This document shows positions 7,942 through 16,054 of a stretch of 18,743 nucleotides of DNA, one piece after another (positions within the stretch are counted from its first letter, which is position 1; the number at the start of each line of letters is the position of its first letter). Where the stretch lies: contig DAQK01000035.1 in the NCBI GenBank assembly GCA_002502855.1, positions 1-18,743 on the forward strand, in the 5' to 3' direction. The DNA is from Methanobacterium sp. UBA279. Lineage in GTDB: Archaea; Methanobacteriota; Methanobacteria; Methanobacteriales; Methanobacteriaceae. The position numbers and the translations under genes are program-made. The notes under the pieces are model-generated. The model did no database searches, was not told the DNA's origin, and saw nothing but the letters and a program-made list of their open reading frames with translations.

Positions 7942-8141
7942 GGCTCTGTAGAAAACATATAAATTTGTACATAAGCTAGTATCAACTAAGATGATCTATA
8001 GGTGTTTTGGTCGAAGCAATATCCATTAAAGCTTATTTATGCATTTAGAGTGCTAAAACATCTTTACGGTCTTATAATCACGAATATTTCAAAGCATTAA
8101 AATTTTCATCATCAACTTTTGATGATGATTTCTACAGAGCC
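7942..8141 (+). mobile_element. MITE-like element, copy 1 (200 bp)
   Basis: A non-coding element with perfect 13-base terminal inverted repeats, GGCTCTGTAGAAA...TTTCTACAGAGCC. A second copy in reverse orientation is at 18441-18639, and the two differ by one substitution and one single-base indel. Close to the right end, a 10-base perfect stem TCATCATCAA/TTGATGATGA with a CTT loop (8106-8128) can form a subterminal hairpin. There is no coding capacity, so mobility would need a transposase from elsewhere. The terminal sequence resembles the GG(C/T)(A/T)CTGTTG-type ends of IS6-like elements, and the inferred 8-base target duplication also fits that family; this is an inference. The element sits between the convergent 3' ends of MBF1 and the 233-residue exported protein, where insertion disrupts no gene. 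Confidence 0.88.
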
Positions 8142-8149
8142 AAAATTAG
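8142..8149. repeat. Inner flank of MITE copy 1, partner of 18640-18647
   Basis: AAAATTAG. The reverse complement of the outer flank of copy 2 is AAAATTGG, identical at 7 of 8 positions. This is the second swapped target-duplication pair; one base has presumably mutated since. Confidence 0.6.
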
Positions 8150-8156
8150 TATATTT

Positions 8157-8858
8157 TTAATCCACTTCCAACGTACCAAGCAGTCCGTGATTGTAGTCGT
8201 ACTGTAGCTGTGCTGAGTTCATGAGTTCGAAGTTCCGGTAGGGGCTGTTAAGATATGGGAATATAATACCGGTGATAACGTAGTAGTACGCTCCCAGTCG
8301 TCCATAGTAATGATCACAGATCTGATAGTACAGTGGTAATCCACATCCCTGGTTTATTATGGGATTGTCACTTCTAACTGTTCCGTGCCAGAACATCAAT
8401 CTGGGTCCTACCTGACCATTTTGTGCGGCTTTTTTATCCAGATATGCCAGGGCATCATCTAAATTGTGGAATATTTTCCCGTCTGAAACGTAATCATAAC
8501 GATCATTGGCCTGGCCGAATAAGAATCCCTGGATTACATCTCCCCAGTCTACCTTGGTACTGTAACCTCTTTGCTTATCGATGAACCCTAACTCCATAAT
8601 ATAAACGTCCCCTTCCCAGTAGTTGGGATATCCACTACGGTGACCGGCTAGATGCACCACCAGAACCGTGTTGGAACCCCTGTCTTTAGCATATTTAGCT
8701 GCTAGAGTAGAATGTGGGTTTCCTGGTGATATATCGGGGTTTAAGATTTTAACAAAACTTAACCGGCCCATAGGGGCGTAAGGTCCGCTTAAACTGCTAA
8801 CATAAGAAAAAACTGCCACTATTAAGACTAAAAGGATGAGTATAACTTTCCAGTTCAT
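8157..8858 (-). CDS. Exported or membrane-anchored protein of unknown function
   Basis: A 233-residue protein that I do not recognise. The N-terminus MNWKVILILLVLIVAVFSYV is an uncleaved signal anchor or signal peptide; the remainder is hydrophilic and probably outside the membrane. It is rich in aromatic residues (many Tyr and Trp), with stretches such as VLVVHLAGHRSGYPNYW, RLMFWHGTVRSDNP and CDHYYGRLGAYYYV. The conserved-looking His, Asp and Cys residues could form an active site, but no known motif is evident. It is divergent from the ATP-grasp gene of the pseudomurein block across about 300 bases and ends beside MITE copy 1. Position and export suggest an envelope role, as inference only. 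Start ATG 8858 is directly before the signal segment; the ribosome binding site is weak. Confidence 0.75.
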   Translation of the reverse strand: MNWKVILILLVLIVAVFSYVSSLSGPYAPMGRLSFVKILNPDISPGNPHSTLAAKYAKDRGSNTVLVVHLAGHRSGYPNYWEGDVYIMELGFIDKQRGYSTKVDWGDVIQGFLFGQANDRYDYVSDGKIFHNLDDALAYLDKKAAQNGQVGPRLMFWHGTVRSDNPIINQGCGLPLYYQICDHYYGRLGAYYYVITGIIFPYLNSPYRNFELMNSAQLQYDYNHGLLGTLEVD

Positions 8859-9162
8859 GATTTAACTCGCTGCTCTAAATTTTTTTATTTGGTTTCGGGA
8901 TTTTTCACTTGTAATCTTGTCTCATAATTACGAGCAAAAGTCAATTATTATATAACGAATATAATTTATACAACGTATTATTAAACCTTGCCTGAATCCA
9001 TGATAAAATTATCAAATTTAACCTTTAATCATTAACATAAGTATTAAAGAATAGGTCTAAACCTCTGGTAATTTTTTTTTATTATAATTAATTTCCAATT
9101 TTGGTATTTAAAAGTTCATCTAAAAAACTTAATAAAGCTAGAAAATTCAAACACATGATAAC
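8859..9162. promoter_or_regulatory. Divergent promoter region ahead of the pseudomurein block
   Basis: This is the roughly 300-base AT-rich spacer between the exported-protein gene (minus) and the ATP-grasp gene (plus); it holds no gene. TATTTAAAAG at 9105-9114 is a good TATA-box candidate for the plus-strand block, giving a short leader before ATG 9163. For the minus-strand gene, the AT-rich stretch around 8945-8972 is the likeliest promoter. No strong operator-like repeat was seen. Confidence 0.45.
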
Positions 9163-10290
9163 ATGAAGATCTTATTTATCGGGGCAAGACTCTTTAACGA
9201 AGTGGCAAATTTTGCAAGGTCAAAGGGGATTGAAACCATCCTAACAGAATCCAACCCAGATTCACCTAATCTTGATTTAGCAGATGAATACCACATAGTC
9301 CCCCGGGGTATGGAAAAACCTATGGAATTAGCCCTTTCAAATGATGTGGACGCTGTAGTTCCGCTTATAGGGATTGATAAACCCCTCGGGGAGGTAGCGG
9401 TTATGAAGGAGGAGCTGGAGGAAAACCATAACCTACCGGTGGTTGCCTCTGGAATCAGGGCCACAGGAATTTCAACGGATAAATACCGGACTAAGAAGTT
9501 CCTGATGGAGAATAAGTTAAAAACTCCCTGGTACACTGAGATAACTAGGGACCAAATTTCACAGGAATTGAAATATCCCATTGCCCTGAAACAATCCGAG
9601 GGCCAGGGCGGAGCCGGAGTAAAAATTGCCCTATCTCCTGAGGATACGCTAAAATACCTGGAACTGTATCCCCAGGCGATGGCGGAAGAGTACGTAAAGG
9701 GTGCGGAGATATCAGTTGAGATTTTAAGGTGGAACAACAAATCAGTGCCCCTGGTAGGGGTGTATAAAGGAGACACCACCCTCACTGGGACCCACCCACT
9801 GGAGAAGACCAGAAGCGCCCCGGTGAACATTGAAGATCTGGATAACCAGGAACTCCGGAAGATAGCTAAAAAGATAATGGACAAACTGGACGGTAACGGT
9901 ACGGCAGAGGTGGAATTCATATATGACCCAGAGGAAAGGGAAATAAACACCTTAGAAATTAACACCCGGCCCAGCGGGACCCGCTTTTTAACTTTCTGCT
10001 CCTCCAACATCAACCCCATGCATCAGCTGGTGAACATGGCAGTGGGAGAGTGGAACCCCCAGAAAATAGAAAGGGAAATGAAAAGTTACTCTGCACTGGA
10101 GATGCCTCTACCACCAGAAACCCTGGGTAGAAACCCTCATCTTAGAAACGATGACAACCAGAAGAGGCAAATTTTAACTCGAGAAAAACCATATATCATA
10201 CACGGCCCAGAAAAGGCCAGCAGAATAACCATCCGATCGATGGATTTGGACCAATCCCTGAAGATCATGGAAAACCTTAAAATAGATTGA
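9163..10290 (+). CDS. ATP-grasp enzyme of the pseudomurein cluster (CarB-like)
   Basis: A 375-residue ATP-grasp protein, a family that activates a carboxylate as acyl phosphate and joins it to an amine. An N-terminal Rossmann-like pre-grasp domain begins KILFIGARLFNEVANFARSK (2-21). The nucleotide-binding loop is QSEGQGGAGV (144-153), the adenine-side strand AEEYVKGAEISVE (174-186), and metal-binding acidic residues lie in AEVEFIY (248-254) and LEINTRPSG (264-272). It resembles the carbamoyl-phosphate-synthase large-subunit half that is a known member of pseudomurein gene clusters. It is first in the plus-strand block, 30 bases ahead of the MraY-like gene. A role in adding an amino acid to, or amidating, a wall precursor is inference; the substrate cannot be read. 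The ribosome binding site is weak, so the message may have a very short leader. Confidence 0.85.
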   Translation: MKILFIGARLFNEVANFARSKGIETILTESNPDSPNLDLADEYHIVPRGMEKPMELALSNDVDAVVPLIGIDKPLGEVAVMKEELEENHNLPVVASGIRATGISTDKYRTKKFLMENKLKTPWYTEITRDQISQELKYPIALKQSEGQGGAGVKIALSPEDTLKYLELYPQAMAEEYVKGAEISVEILRWNNKSVPLVGVYKGDTTLTGTHPLEKTRSAPVNIEDLDNQELRKIAKKIMDKLDGNGTAEVEFIYDPEEREINTLEINTRPSGTRFLTFCSSNINPMHQLVNMAVGEWNPQKIEREMKSYSALEMPLPPETLGRNPHLRNDDNQKRQILTREKPYIIHGPEKASRITIRSMDLDQSLKIMENLKID

Positions 10291-10320
10291 AAAGTGAGAG
10301 CAAAATGGAGTAGTGATTAG

Positions 10321-11397
10321 TTGAATTTATCAGACCCCTTTACATTTATCCCTTTAATAATAGCATTTTTAGCAGTGGTTTTCTTCACACCATTCGTCAG
10401 GAGAACACTCTTAAGTGCAAATATTACCGATAACCCCATAGTATCAGAGCACAGCCATAAACAGGGCACACCCACCATGGGTGGACTGGCCATCATATTG
10501 GGACTGGCCTTGGTAGCCTGCATCTATTCCGGGAATCAAATCTTAATCATCAGCACGGGAGTTATGATGGTAGCCGCCATCATTGGTCTCTTCGACGACC
10601 TACTGGGGCTTAAGACCAAAGAAATCCAGAAGGTGGCCAAAAATGTGACCTCACAGGCAGTGGAATTAGGACGGTTGATGCTCAACCCTGGTGAAGAAGC
10701 AAGAGTAGCCACTCCTAAAGCCAAAGAAGATGTGGATGAACTGGTAAAACAGGGCAAGATAGAGATCATCCGGGAAGTGCCCATTAAAAGTGAGATGAGG
10801 GAGAGGGAAAAAATTCTCTCCCAGATAATCGTGTCCCTATTCCTGGTTGTATCCGGTGCGGTGCCCTTCGTACTGAGCGGCTTTAACGTCGGCTTATTAT
10901 CTATTCCCATAGCCATCATTGGTGTTGTAGGCGCAATTAATGCGGTTAACCTCATCGACGGGATGGACGGACTGGCTTCGGGAGTGATGGGTATCGCTTC
11001 ACTGGCCTGCGCCATATTTTCTATTTTAACCGGCCGATTAGAAGTGGCGGTTGCTTTTATGGCATTAGCCGGTGTTTGTTTCGGATTCCTACTTTACAAT
11101 AGAATTCCAGCATCGATATTCATGGGTGACACCGGTGCCTTTGCCTTGGGAGGGTTTTATGCCACTGCGGCTATATTGGGTGATGTGATCATCTTCGCGG
11201 TGGTAGCCATAGCCGTGCCCATAGTATCAGTTATAATCAGCCTCCTGCACCGTTCCCATATAATTAAATTACCGGTTGAACCTTTACATCACACATTAAA
11301 CTATAAGGGACTTTCTGAGGGGAAAATTGTAGCTCTGTACTGGGTTACAACTCTGATAATTTGTATAATCGCTTTATATTTTTATCAGCTCTTTTAA
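10321..11397 (+). CDS. MraY-like glycosyltransferase family 4 membrane enzyme
   Basis: Polytopic membrane protein of 358 residues that should transfer a phospho-sugar (with peptide) from a nucleotide carrier to polyprenyl phosphate, making the lipid-linked pseudomurein precursor on the cytoplasmic face. Family motifs are FDDLLGLK (91-98), NAVNLIDGMDGLA (207-219), FMGDTGAFALGG (267-278) and PLHHTL (321-326), the last comparable to the MraY His cluster. About ten hydrophobic segments are visible. A charged stretch at about 98-167 is longer than the equivalent loop of bacterial MraY. The start is TTG 10321: an in-frame stop immediately precedes it and the next ATG would remove the first helices; GGAG lies about ten bases upstream. 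It is followed after 24 bases by the first Mur ligase. Confidence 0.9.
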   Translation: MNLSDPFTFIPLIIAFLAVVFFTPFVRRTLLSANITDNPIVSEHSHKQGTPTMGGLAIILGLALVACIYSGNQILIISTGVMMVAAIIGLFDDLLGLKTKEIQKVAKNVTSQAVELGRLMLNPGEEARVATPKAKEDVDELVKQGKIEIIREVPIKSEMREREKILSQIIVSLFLVVSGAVPFVLSGFNVGLLSIPIAIIGVVGAINAVNLIDGMDGLASGVMGIASLACAIFSILTGRLEVAVAFMALAGVCFGFLLYNRIPASIFMGDTGAFALGGFYATAAILGDVIIFAVVAIAVPIVSVIISLLHRSHIIKLPVEPLHHTLNYKGLSEGKIVALYWVTTLIICIIALYFYQLF

Positions 11398-11421
11398 TCT
11401 AACACTTTCAGGATAAAAAAA

Positions 11422-12840
11422 ATGGACAACCTAACCACATCCTATCTGGCAGATAAAATTGATGGAGAACTTATTGGAGAAGATGCCCCCATCAAAGGCA
11501 TATTCAACATTTTAAAGGATTCTAGTAAGGGTGATGCTGTAATAAGACACCGGATCGATGAAAAAGGGGTTGAAATGGCCCATCAAAAAGGTGTATCCTG
11601 CATCATCACCCAGGACATATCTCAAGAAGCTGTTGATCAGGCTCAAGAGCTGGATTTACCCCTCATCGTTGGTGATAAAATTGAGAAGGCCAACGCCTTC
11701 GCCCTTAAATGGGCCATAGATAAATACGCCAGGGACACCCTGCGTATAGTGGTTACCGGTACCAATGGAAAGTCCACCACCACCCATATGATCTACACCA
11801 TCCTCCAGGAGGCAGGCTACACTACTTATACTAATACCGACTCCTTATCAGAGTTCAACACACTCATCGACCCCATGGTGGCTAAACAGATAGCTGAATT
11901 CCCTGATAAGATGGACGCCCTGGTGATAGAGGTTTCTGAAGTCCAGGGATGGATGAACCGTATCATGAAGGACCACGCCTACCAGATGACCTCCGCCATC
12001 AACCCCCTGATGGTGGTCCTGACCAACGTGGCACTGGACCATATAGGCCTGGTAAATTCCATAGAAGAGGCATACCAGGAAATATCAGGAGCCATCAAGG
12101 ATTTCCAGGGAAAATATATTGTCTTAAACAATGAAGATCCCCTGATTAAAGAGATGGGAAAATCTATGCCCTCTCACATTAAAGTCTCCTATTATGGTAA
12201 GGGTTCCTCTCTGGAATTTCGTGCAGGCGGAATCTTCCACTCTGGTAAACTGATTGTTGATGAAGTTGATTTACCCTTTAAAAGCCCCCATTTTATCCAG
12301 AACACTCTAGCCGCAGTTCAAGCAGCTTTAACCCTGGATATTCCCCTGGAAACTATTGCCCGTGGGATTTCATCCTACCAGCCACTGGATAGGAGATTCA
12401 GCATACTCTCACGAAGCCCCCTTATAATAGATGACTTCGCCCATAACCCTGATGGTATAAAAGCCACCATCCAAGCTTCTGTACAGTTAGCTGATGGAAA
12501 AATTTATCTGATAGTCGCTATCCGGGGATCTAGGGGAGATGTGATTAACAGGGCAAATGCAGAGGCAGTTGCCCAGAGTTTAAAAGGCACGAATCACCAG
12601 CTCATACTCACCAGCAGTGTGGATGTGGTAGGCGAAGCTAACCTGGTAAAACCCTCTGAAAAAAGGGTGTTCACCGATACAATGGATGAAAATGGGTTAA
12701 AATATCTGTTTTTCCAGGAGCTGGGAGATGCCCTGAAATTCGCCCTTGAATCATCCAGAGAAGAGGATACCATTCTATTAATCGGGGCTCAGGGGATGGA
12801 CCCAGCTAGAGAACTGTTAAAAGAGTATGGGTTAATCTAG
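11422..12840 (+). CDS. Mur ligase family protein, MurE-like (pseudomurein peptide ligase)
   Basis: A 472-residue ligase with the three Mur domains. The N-terminal substrate domain (about 1-105) is of MurE/MurF type. The ATPase domain has the P-loop GTNGKSTT (113-120), VIEVSEVQG (168-176) and TNVALDHIG (201-209). The C-terminal domain opens after DRRFSIL and carries DDFAHNPDGI (337-346), the nucleotide-closing motif. All canonical residues are present, so it should be an active ATP-dependent amino-acid or peptide ligase acting on the growing pseudomurein peptide. In the Methanobacteriales such enzymes are called pMurE/pMurC; I cannot assign which amino acid it adds. Start ATG 11422 has AGGAT upstream. 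It follows the MraY-like gene by 24 bases and is probably cotranscribed with it, while a 171-base AT-rich gap separates it from the next ligase. Confidence 0.9.
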   Translation: MDNLTTSYLADKIDGELIGEDAPIKGIFNILKDSSKGDAVIRHRIDEKGVEMAHQKGVSCIITQDISQEAVDQAQELDLPLIVGDKIEKANAFALKWAIDKYARDTLRIVVTGTNGKSTTTHMIYTILQEAGYTTYTNTDSLSEFNTLIDPMVAKQIAEFPDKMDALVIEVSEVQGWMNRIMKDHAYQMTSAINPLMVVLTNVALDHIGLVNSIEEAYQEISGAIKDFQGKYIVLNNEDPLIKEMGKSMPSHIKVSYYGKGSSLEFRAGGIFHSGKLIVDEVDLPFKSPHFIQNTLAAVQAALTLDIPLETIARGISSYQPLDRRFSILSRSPLIIDDFAHNPDGIKATIQASVQLADGKIYLIVAIRGSRGDVINRANAEAVAQSLKGTNHQLILTSSVDVVGEANLVKPSEKRVFTDTMDENGLKYLFFQELGDALKFALESSREEDTILLIGAQGMDPARELLKEYGLI

Positions 12841-13011
12841 TACCACTATTTTTATATAAATCAACTAAATACTATTATTTTTAAATATAAATGAACTTTT
12901 ATATAACAAATAATTCTAAATGATTATAAAAAAATCATGTAATTAATAACTTTCACCATGATACTGTAATAATTAAGATATTATTAAAAAATAACAGGTA
13001 GATTTGATAAA
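12841..13011 (+). promoter_or_regulatory. AT-rich spacer with candidate internal promoter
   Basis: A 171-base gap inside an otherwise tight block. TATA-like runs occur around 12850-12860 (TTTTATATAAAT) and 12898-12906 (TTTTATATAA), so the two downstream Mur ligases may have their own promoter. No terminator hairpin was seen. Confidence 0.35.
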
Positions 13012-14445
13012 TTGAAATGTGTAGTAATAGGTGCAGGAAATGCGGGGCGTCCTGTAGCTAGAATTTTAAATTATATAGGTCATCAGGTTCACATCACCGA
13101 CCAAAAAAAGTTAAATGAATTCGCCCCTAAATATCAGGAAATCCTTCTCCAGATGGAAGAAGAAGGTGTCAAACTGAATTTAGGTAATGATGTTCCCCAG
13201 GATATGGCCAGCTTCGATTCAGCCTACTTATCCCCCAACATATCCACAGATTCACCAGTATGGAATCAGGTGGGGGAAAGTGGTATAAAATTGCTTGAAC
13301 ACCGGGAAGTATCCCATATAGTGGATGATTTAATTGATATAGACATCATAGGGGTTACCGGGACCCTGGGAAAGACCAGCACCACTCATATAATCGCCCA
13401 TATATTCGAATCCAGCGGATATAATGTGTGGAAGTGCTCCTCCCGCCATGGTAACCTTCTAAGTGAAGTGATTGTAGACGGGATAATAAAAGACCATCAC
13501 CGGAAATGTGACGTTGCCGTATTTGAACTCCCCCATGGAACATCCCGGCTGATGAGCGAGGTTAAACTGAAAATAGGGGTGCTCACCAATATCTATCCCG
13601 AACACTTGGATGAATTTGAGGACTCACTGGAGAAGTACGCCCAAAGGAAGCTCTTCATCGCAAATTCCAGTGAAATACTGATATCCACACCCCAGTGTCA
13701 GAGTTACCTAGAACCAATCCGGGATGACATCGTATACTACTGCACCCAAAAAGGCCAGTGTAACATTTCCGGAACTCAGGAAGATAACGAGATAACCGTA
13801 GATTATGATTTAACCAGTTTTAAAAACCCAGTGCATACTCCTAGCGATAAAGGGTCGTTTAAAACCAGTTTTAAATTGAAGGGATATTATTTTGAAAACT
13901 CCCTGGCTGCATCAGCCGTGGCCCTGACCTATGGTCTGAGTGAAGAAAATATCAAGGAAGGTTTAAGCAATTTCCCGGGTGTCTCAGGACATCTGGAGTT
14001 TATGGGAGTTTATTGTGGTAGAAAAACCCATTTTGACACTGCCTTCGTGCCTGAAGGACTGGTATCCACCCTGGAACAATTTTCAAATGGCAAACTCATA
14101 GTTATCGTGGACAATCCAGACACCACCACCATAAGGGATAAGTTCAAAGTAGGTGAAACGATAGGCCAGTATGCAGATGTTATAATCTCCAGCGGATTCA
14201 ACGAAACCCTGGGAGGTATAAACATGGAAGCGGCTGGTGAAGTTTTAAGGGGCGTCCAGAATCCAGAGTGCCAGAAAATAGCCGTAGAAGACATGATCAT
14301 GGCCGGAGAAACCGCCATAAAGGTGACAAAGCCGGGTGACACCATCATACATGTTGGCCCCGGTGGTGTAACCAATTACGATGAAGTTAAACGGAAGATG
14401 TTACTGGGAATAGAAAGGGGCTGTGAAAAATACGGTAAAAATTAA
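13012..14445 (+). CDS. Divergent Mur ligase family protein with altered catalytic motifs
   Basis: A 477-residue protein. An N-terminal Rossmann-like domain starts KCVVIGAGNAGRPVARIL, as in MurC/MurD. The ATPase domain has GTLGKTST (117-124) where Asn is usual (GTNGKT), ELPHGTSRLM (172-181) and TNIYPEHLD (192-200). The C-terminal domain has VSGHLEF (324-330) instead of the usual PGR-x-E, and DTAFVPEGL (342-350) where canonical ligases have D-Y/F-A-H-N-P-x-G. The fold is retained but several ATP and substrate contact residues differ, so it may use a different chemistry or substrate, or act with a partner. Start TTG 13012 gives the natural beginning of the Rossmann fold; AGGTAG lies upstream. 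The next ligase follows closely. Pseudomurein clusters are known to contain several Mur-ligase subtypes, so this is probably one of them. Confidence 0.85.
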   Translation: MKCVVIGAGNAGRPVARILNYIGHQVHITDQKKLNEFAPKYQEILLQMEEEGVKLNLGNDVPQDMASFDSAYLSPNISTDSPVWNQVGESGIKLLEHREVSHIVDDLIDIDIIGVTGTLGKTSTTHIIAHIFESSGYNVWKCSSRHGNLLSEVIVDGIIKDHHRKCDVAVFELPHGTSRLMSEVKLKIGVLTNIYPEHLDEFEDSLEKYAQRKLFIANSSEILISTPQCQSYLEPIRDDIVYYCTQKGQCNISGTQEDNEITVDYDLTSFKNPVHTPSDKGSFKTSFKLKGYYFENSLAASAVALTYGLSEENIKEGLSNFPGVSGHLEFMGVYCGRKTHFDTAFVPEGLVSTLEQFSNGKLIVIVDNPDTTTIRDKFKVGETIGQYADVIISSGFNETLGGINMEAAGEVLRGVQNPECQKIAVEDMIMAGETAIKVTKPGDTIIHVGPGGVTNYDEVKRKMLLGIERGCEKYGKN

Positions 14446-14458
14446 AAAGGTACCATTC

Positions 14459-16054
14459 ATGTCCAGAGATACCAAAGAGGGTGTAGATTTTTCTTCAAAG
14501 GTTTGTTCCAATAAGGTATTCGGTGTCATCGGTGTCTGTGGGGTGGTGGGCAATCTGGTGGCCCGGGTTTTAATGGACAACTGGTACAAGGTCGTGGGGA
14601 CCGATATCAAGGAAGAAAATAACTGTAAGTTTAAATATACCTTAAAGGATTACCATTCTCCACTATATTTTGGCGGACACCCAGAAACGTTTTTTGCCAA
14701 ATCAAACTTCATCATACCCCCTCCCAGTTTACCAGAAGATTCTAAATTTTTTAAAACCTTGAAAGTTAACTCACAGAAAGGTAAATATGAAATAATCAAA
14801 GTAGATGAGGTAATCAACCTCATAAAACCCGATAAACCAGTACTCTGTGTGACGGGAACCAATGGTAAGACCACCACCGTTTCCATGTTGAAGCACATCT
14901 GTTCTTCTGCAGGGCTTGAACCCACTGAACACGGGTTTAAACATCTACAGGGCAACATCGAATATATACCCCCTCTGCAGTGCCGGTTGAAGGGTGATGT
15001 GGCTGTCCTGGAAACCGGTACCTTTGGAAAGCCAGGGGATTTGGAGTTCATGGTGGAACGTTCCCGGCCAGACTGCGGAGTAATCACCAACATCACCCCG
15101 GATCACATGCAGGATGACCATGATTTCGTGAAATATGCTAGTATAAAGGGTGAATTCGTGGATTACCTTAAAGACAGGATGTTGATAGTTAACGGGGATG
15201 ATCCCACGGTGTGGGGTTTGATTGAATCCAGGATTCAGGACCTTGAAGGGGTAATCACCTTCGGGGTGGACCTGGAGACAAACATAATAAATGAAAAAAG
15301 TTGCTGGTGCGGGAGAGAACTACCTGTTAATGAGACCATATCTGGGATGGGCAAGTATGATTGTCCTTGTGGACTGAAAAATCCTCAAATCAACTATCTG
15401 GCCACAGATATAAGGGGTAGTAGTTTCACCCTGAAAACACCTTGGGAAGTTTTAACCGTGAAAATACCACTCATGGGTCTTCATAATATCTACAATACAT
15501 TGGGTGCAATAGCAGCGGCGAAAGAATTCTTTAACATACCTTTAAAAGATATAATAACCAGCGTTCAAACTTTTAAAGGTGTTCCTGGTAGATTAGATTA
15601 TGTAGGAGAATATCAGGGGAAAAATGTCATCATAGACTATGCACACAACCCCGGTGGGGTGGAAACCGTGCTCCGGGAACTTGAGAAGATCTATAAACCC
15701 CTGGCCGTGGTTATAACTGTATCCTCTGAGTCAGGAGAAGGGGGAGACAGGGATATTCTAAATAGAAGCCTGGATAACGCTGACTACGTGATCCCTGCCT
15801 CATATTATTCGAGAAAAGCAGCGGACAGTTTCATGAGGGAAGGAAAACCAGAAGCAGATAAGATAATTTTAACCTCCCAATATCCGGATGAATTTAAAAA
15901 AGGGACCCTGGGAGCTAATCTAGAACAGATCACCCAAGGACTAAAGACCGCCCTTCAATTAGATGCGCAGGTTGTGGTTTGTATCGGTGAAGCAGCTTTT
16001 ACCTACCGAGAAGAAATCCGAAGAATTATCGAGTTACCAGAGGGTCGAAGTTGA
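14459..16054 (+). CDS. Mur ligase family protein with MurT-like zinc-ribbon insert
   Basis: A 531-residue ligase. The N-terminal dinucleotide-fold domain (about 15-65) contains VFGVIGVCGVVGNLVARVL. The ATPase domain has GTNGKTTT (133-140), LETGTFGKPGD (184-194) and TNITPDHM (210-217). Inserted in the central domain are SCWCGRE and YDCPCGLKNP (Cys282, 284, 302, 304), laid out like the four-cysteine zinc ribbon of bacterial MurT, although with C-x-C rather than C-x2-C pairs. The C-terminal domain has VPGRLDYVG and IDYAHNPGGVE (392-402), fully canonical. I chose ATG 14459 because AAGGT lies seven bases upstream. A GTG at 14423 would add 12 residues and overlap the previous gene, but its purine run is only two bases away. 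The substrate is unknown; MurT amidates lipid II with a GatD glutaminase, which is not seen in this window. Confidence 0.87.
   Translation: MSRDTKEGVDFSSKVCSNKVFGVIGVCGVVGNLVARVLMDNWYKVVGTDIKEENNCKFKYTLKDYHSPLYFGGHPETFFAKSNFIIPPPSLPEDSKFFKTLKVNSQKGKYEIIKVDEVINLIKPDKPVLCVTGTNGKTTTVSMLKHICSSAGLEPTEHGFKHLQGNIEYIPPLQCRLKGDVAVLETGTFGKPGDLEFMVERSRPDCGVITNITPDHMQDDHDFVKYASIKGEFVDYLKDRMLIVNGDDPTVWGLIESRIQDLEGVITFGVDLETNIINEKSCWCGRELPVNETISGMGKYDCPCGLKNPQINYLATDIRGSSFTLKTPWEVLTVKIPLMGLHNIYNTLGAIAAAKEFFNIPLKDIITSVQTFKGVPGRLDYVGEYQGKNVIIDYAHNPGGVETVLRELEKIYKPLAVVITVSSESGEGGDRDILNRSLDNADYVIPASYYSRKAADSFMREGKPEADKIILTSQYPDEFKKGTLGANLEQITQGLKTALQLDAQVVVCIGEAAFTYREEIRRIIELPEGRS

Noticed and set aside
7942..8141. 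The 200-bp repeats considered as CRISPR repeats or a structured RNA gene
   Set aside because: There are only two copies, 10 kb apart and inverted, with terminal inverted repeats and target-duplication-like flanks. This is a mobile-element pattern, not a CRISPR array; no spacer arrangement exists.
9147..10019. A 290-codon open frame on the minus strand opposite the ATP-grasp gene
   Set aside because: It is a Ser/Phe-rich shadow of a clear ATP-grasp coding sequence, with no family motif.
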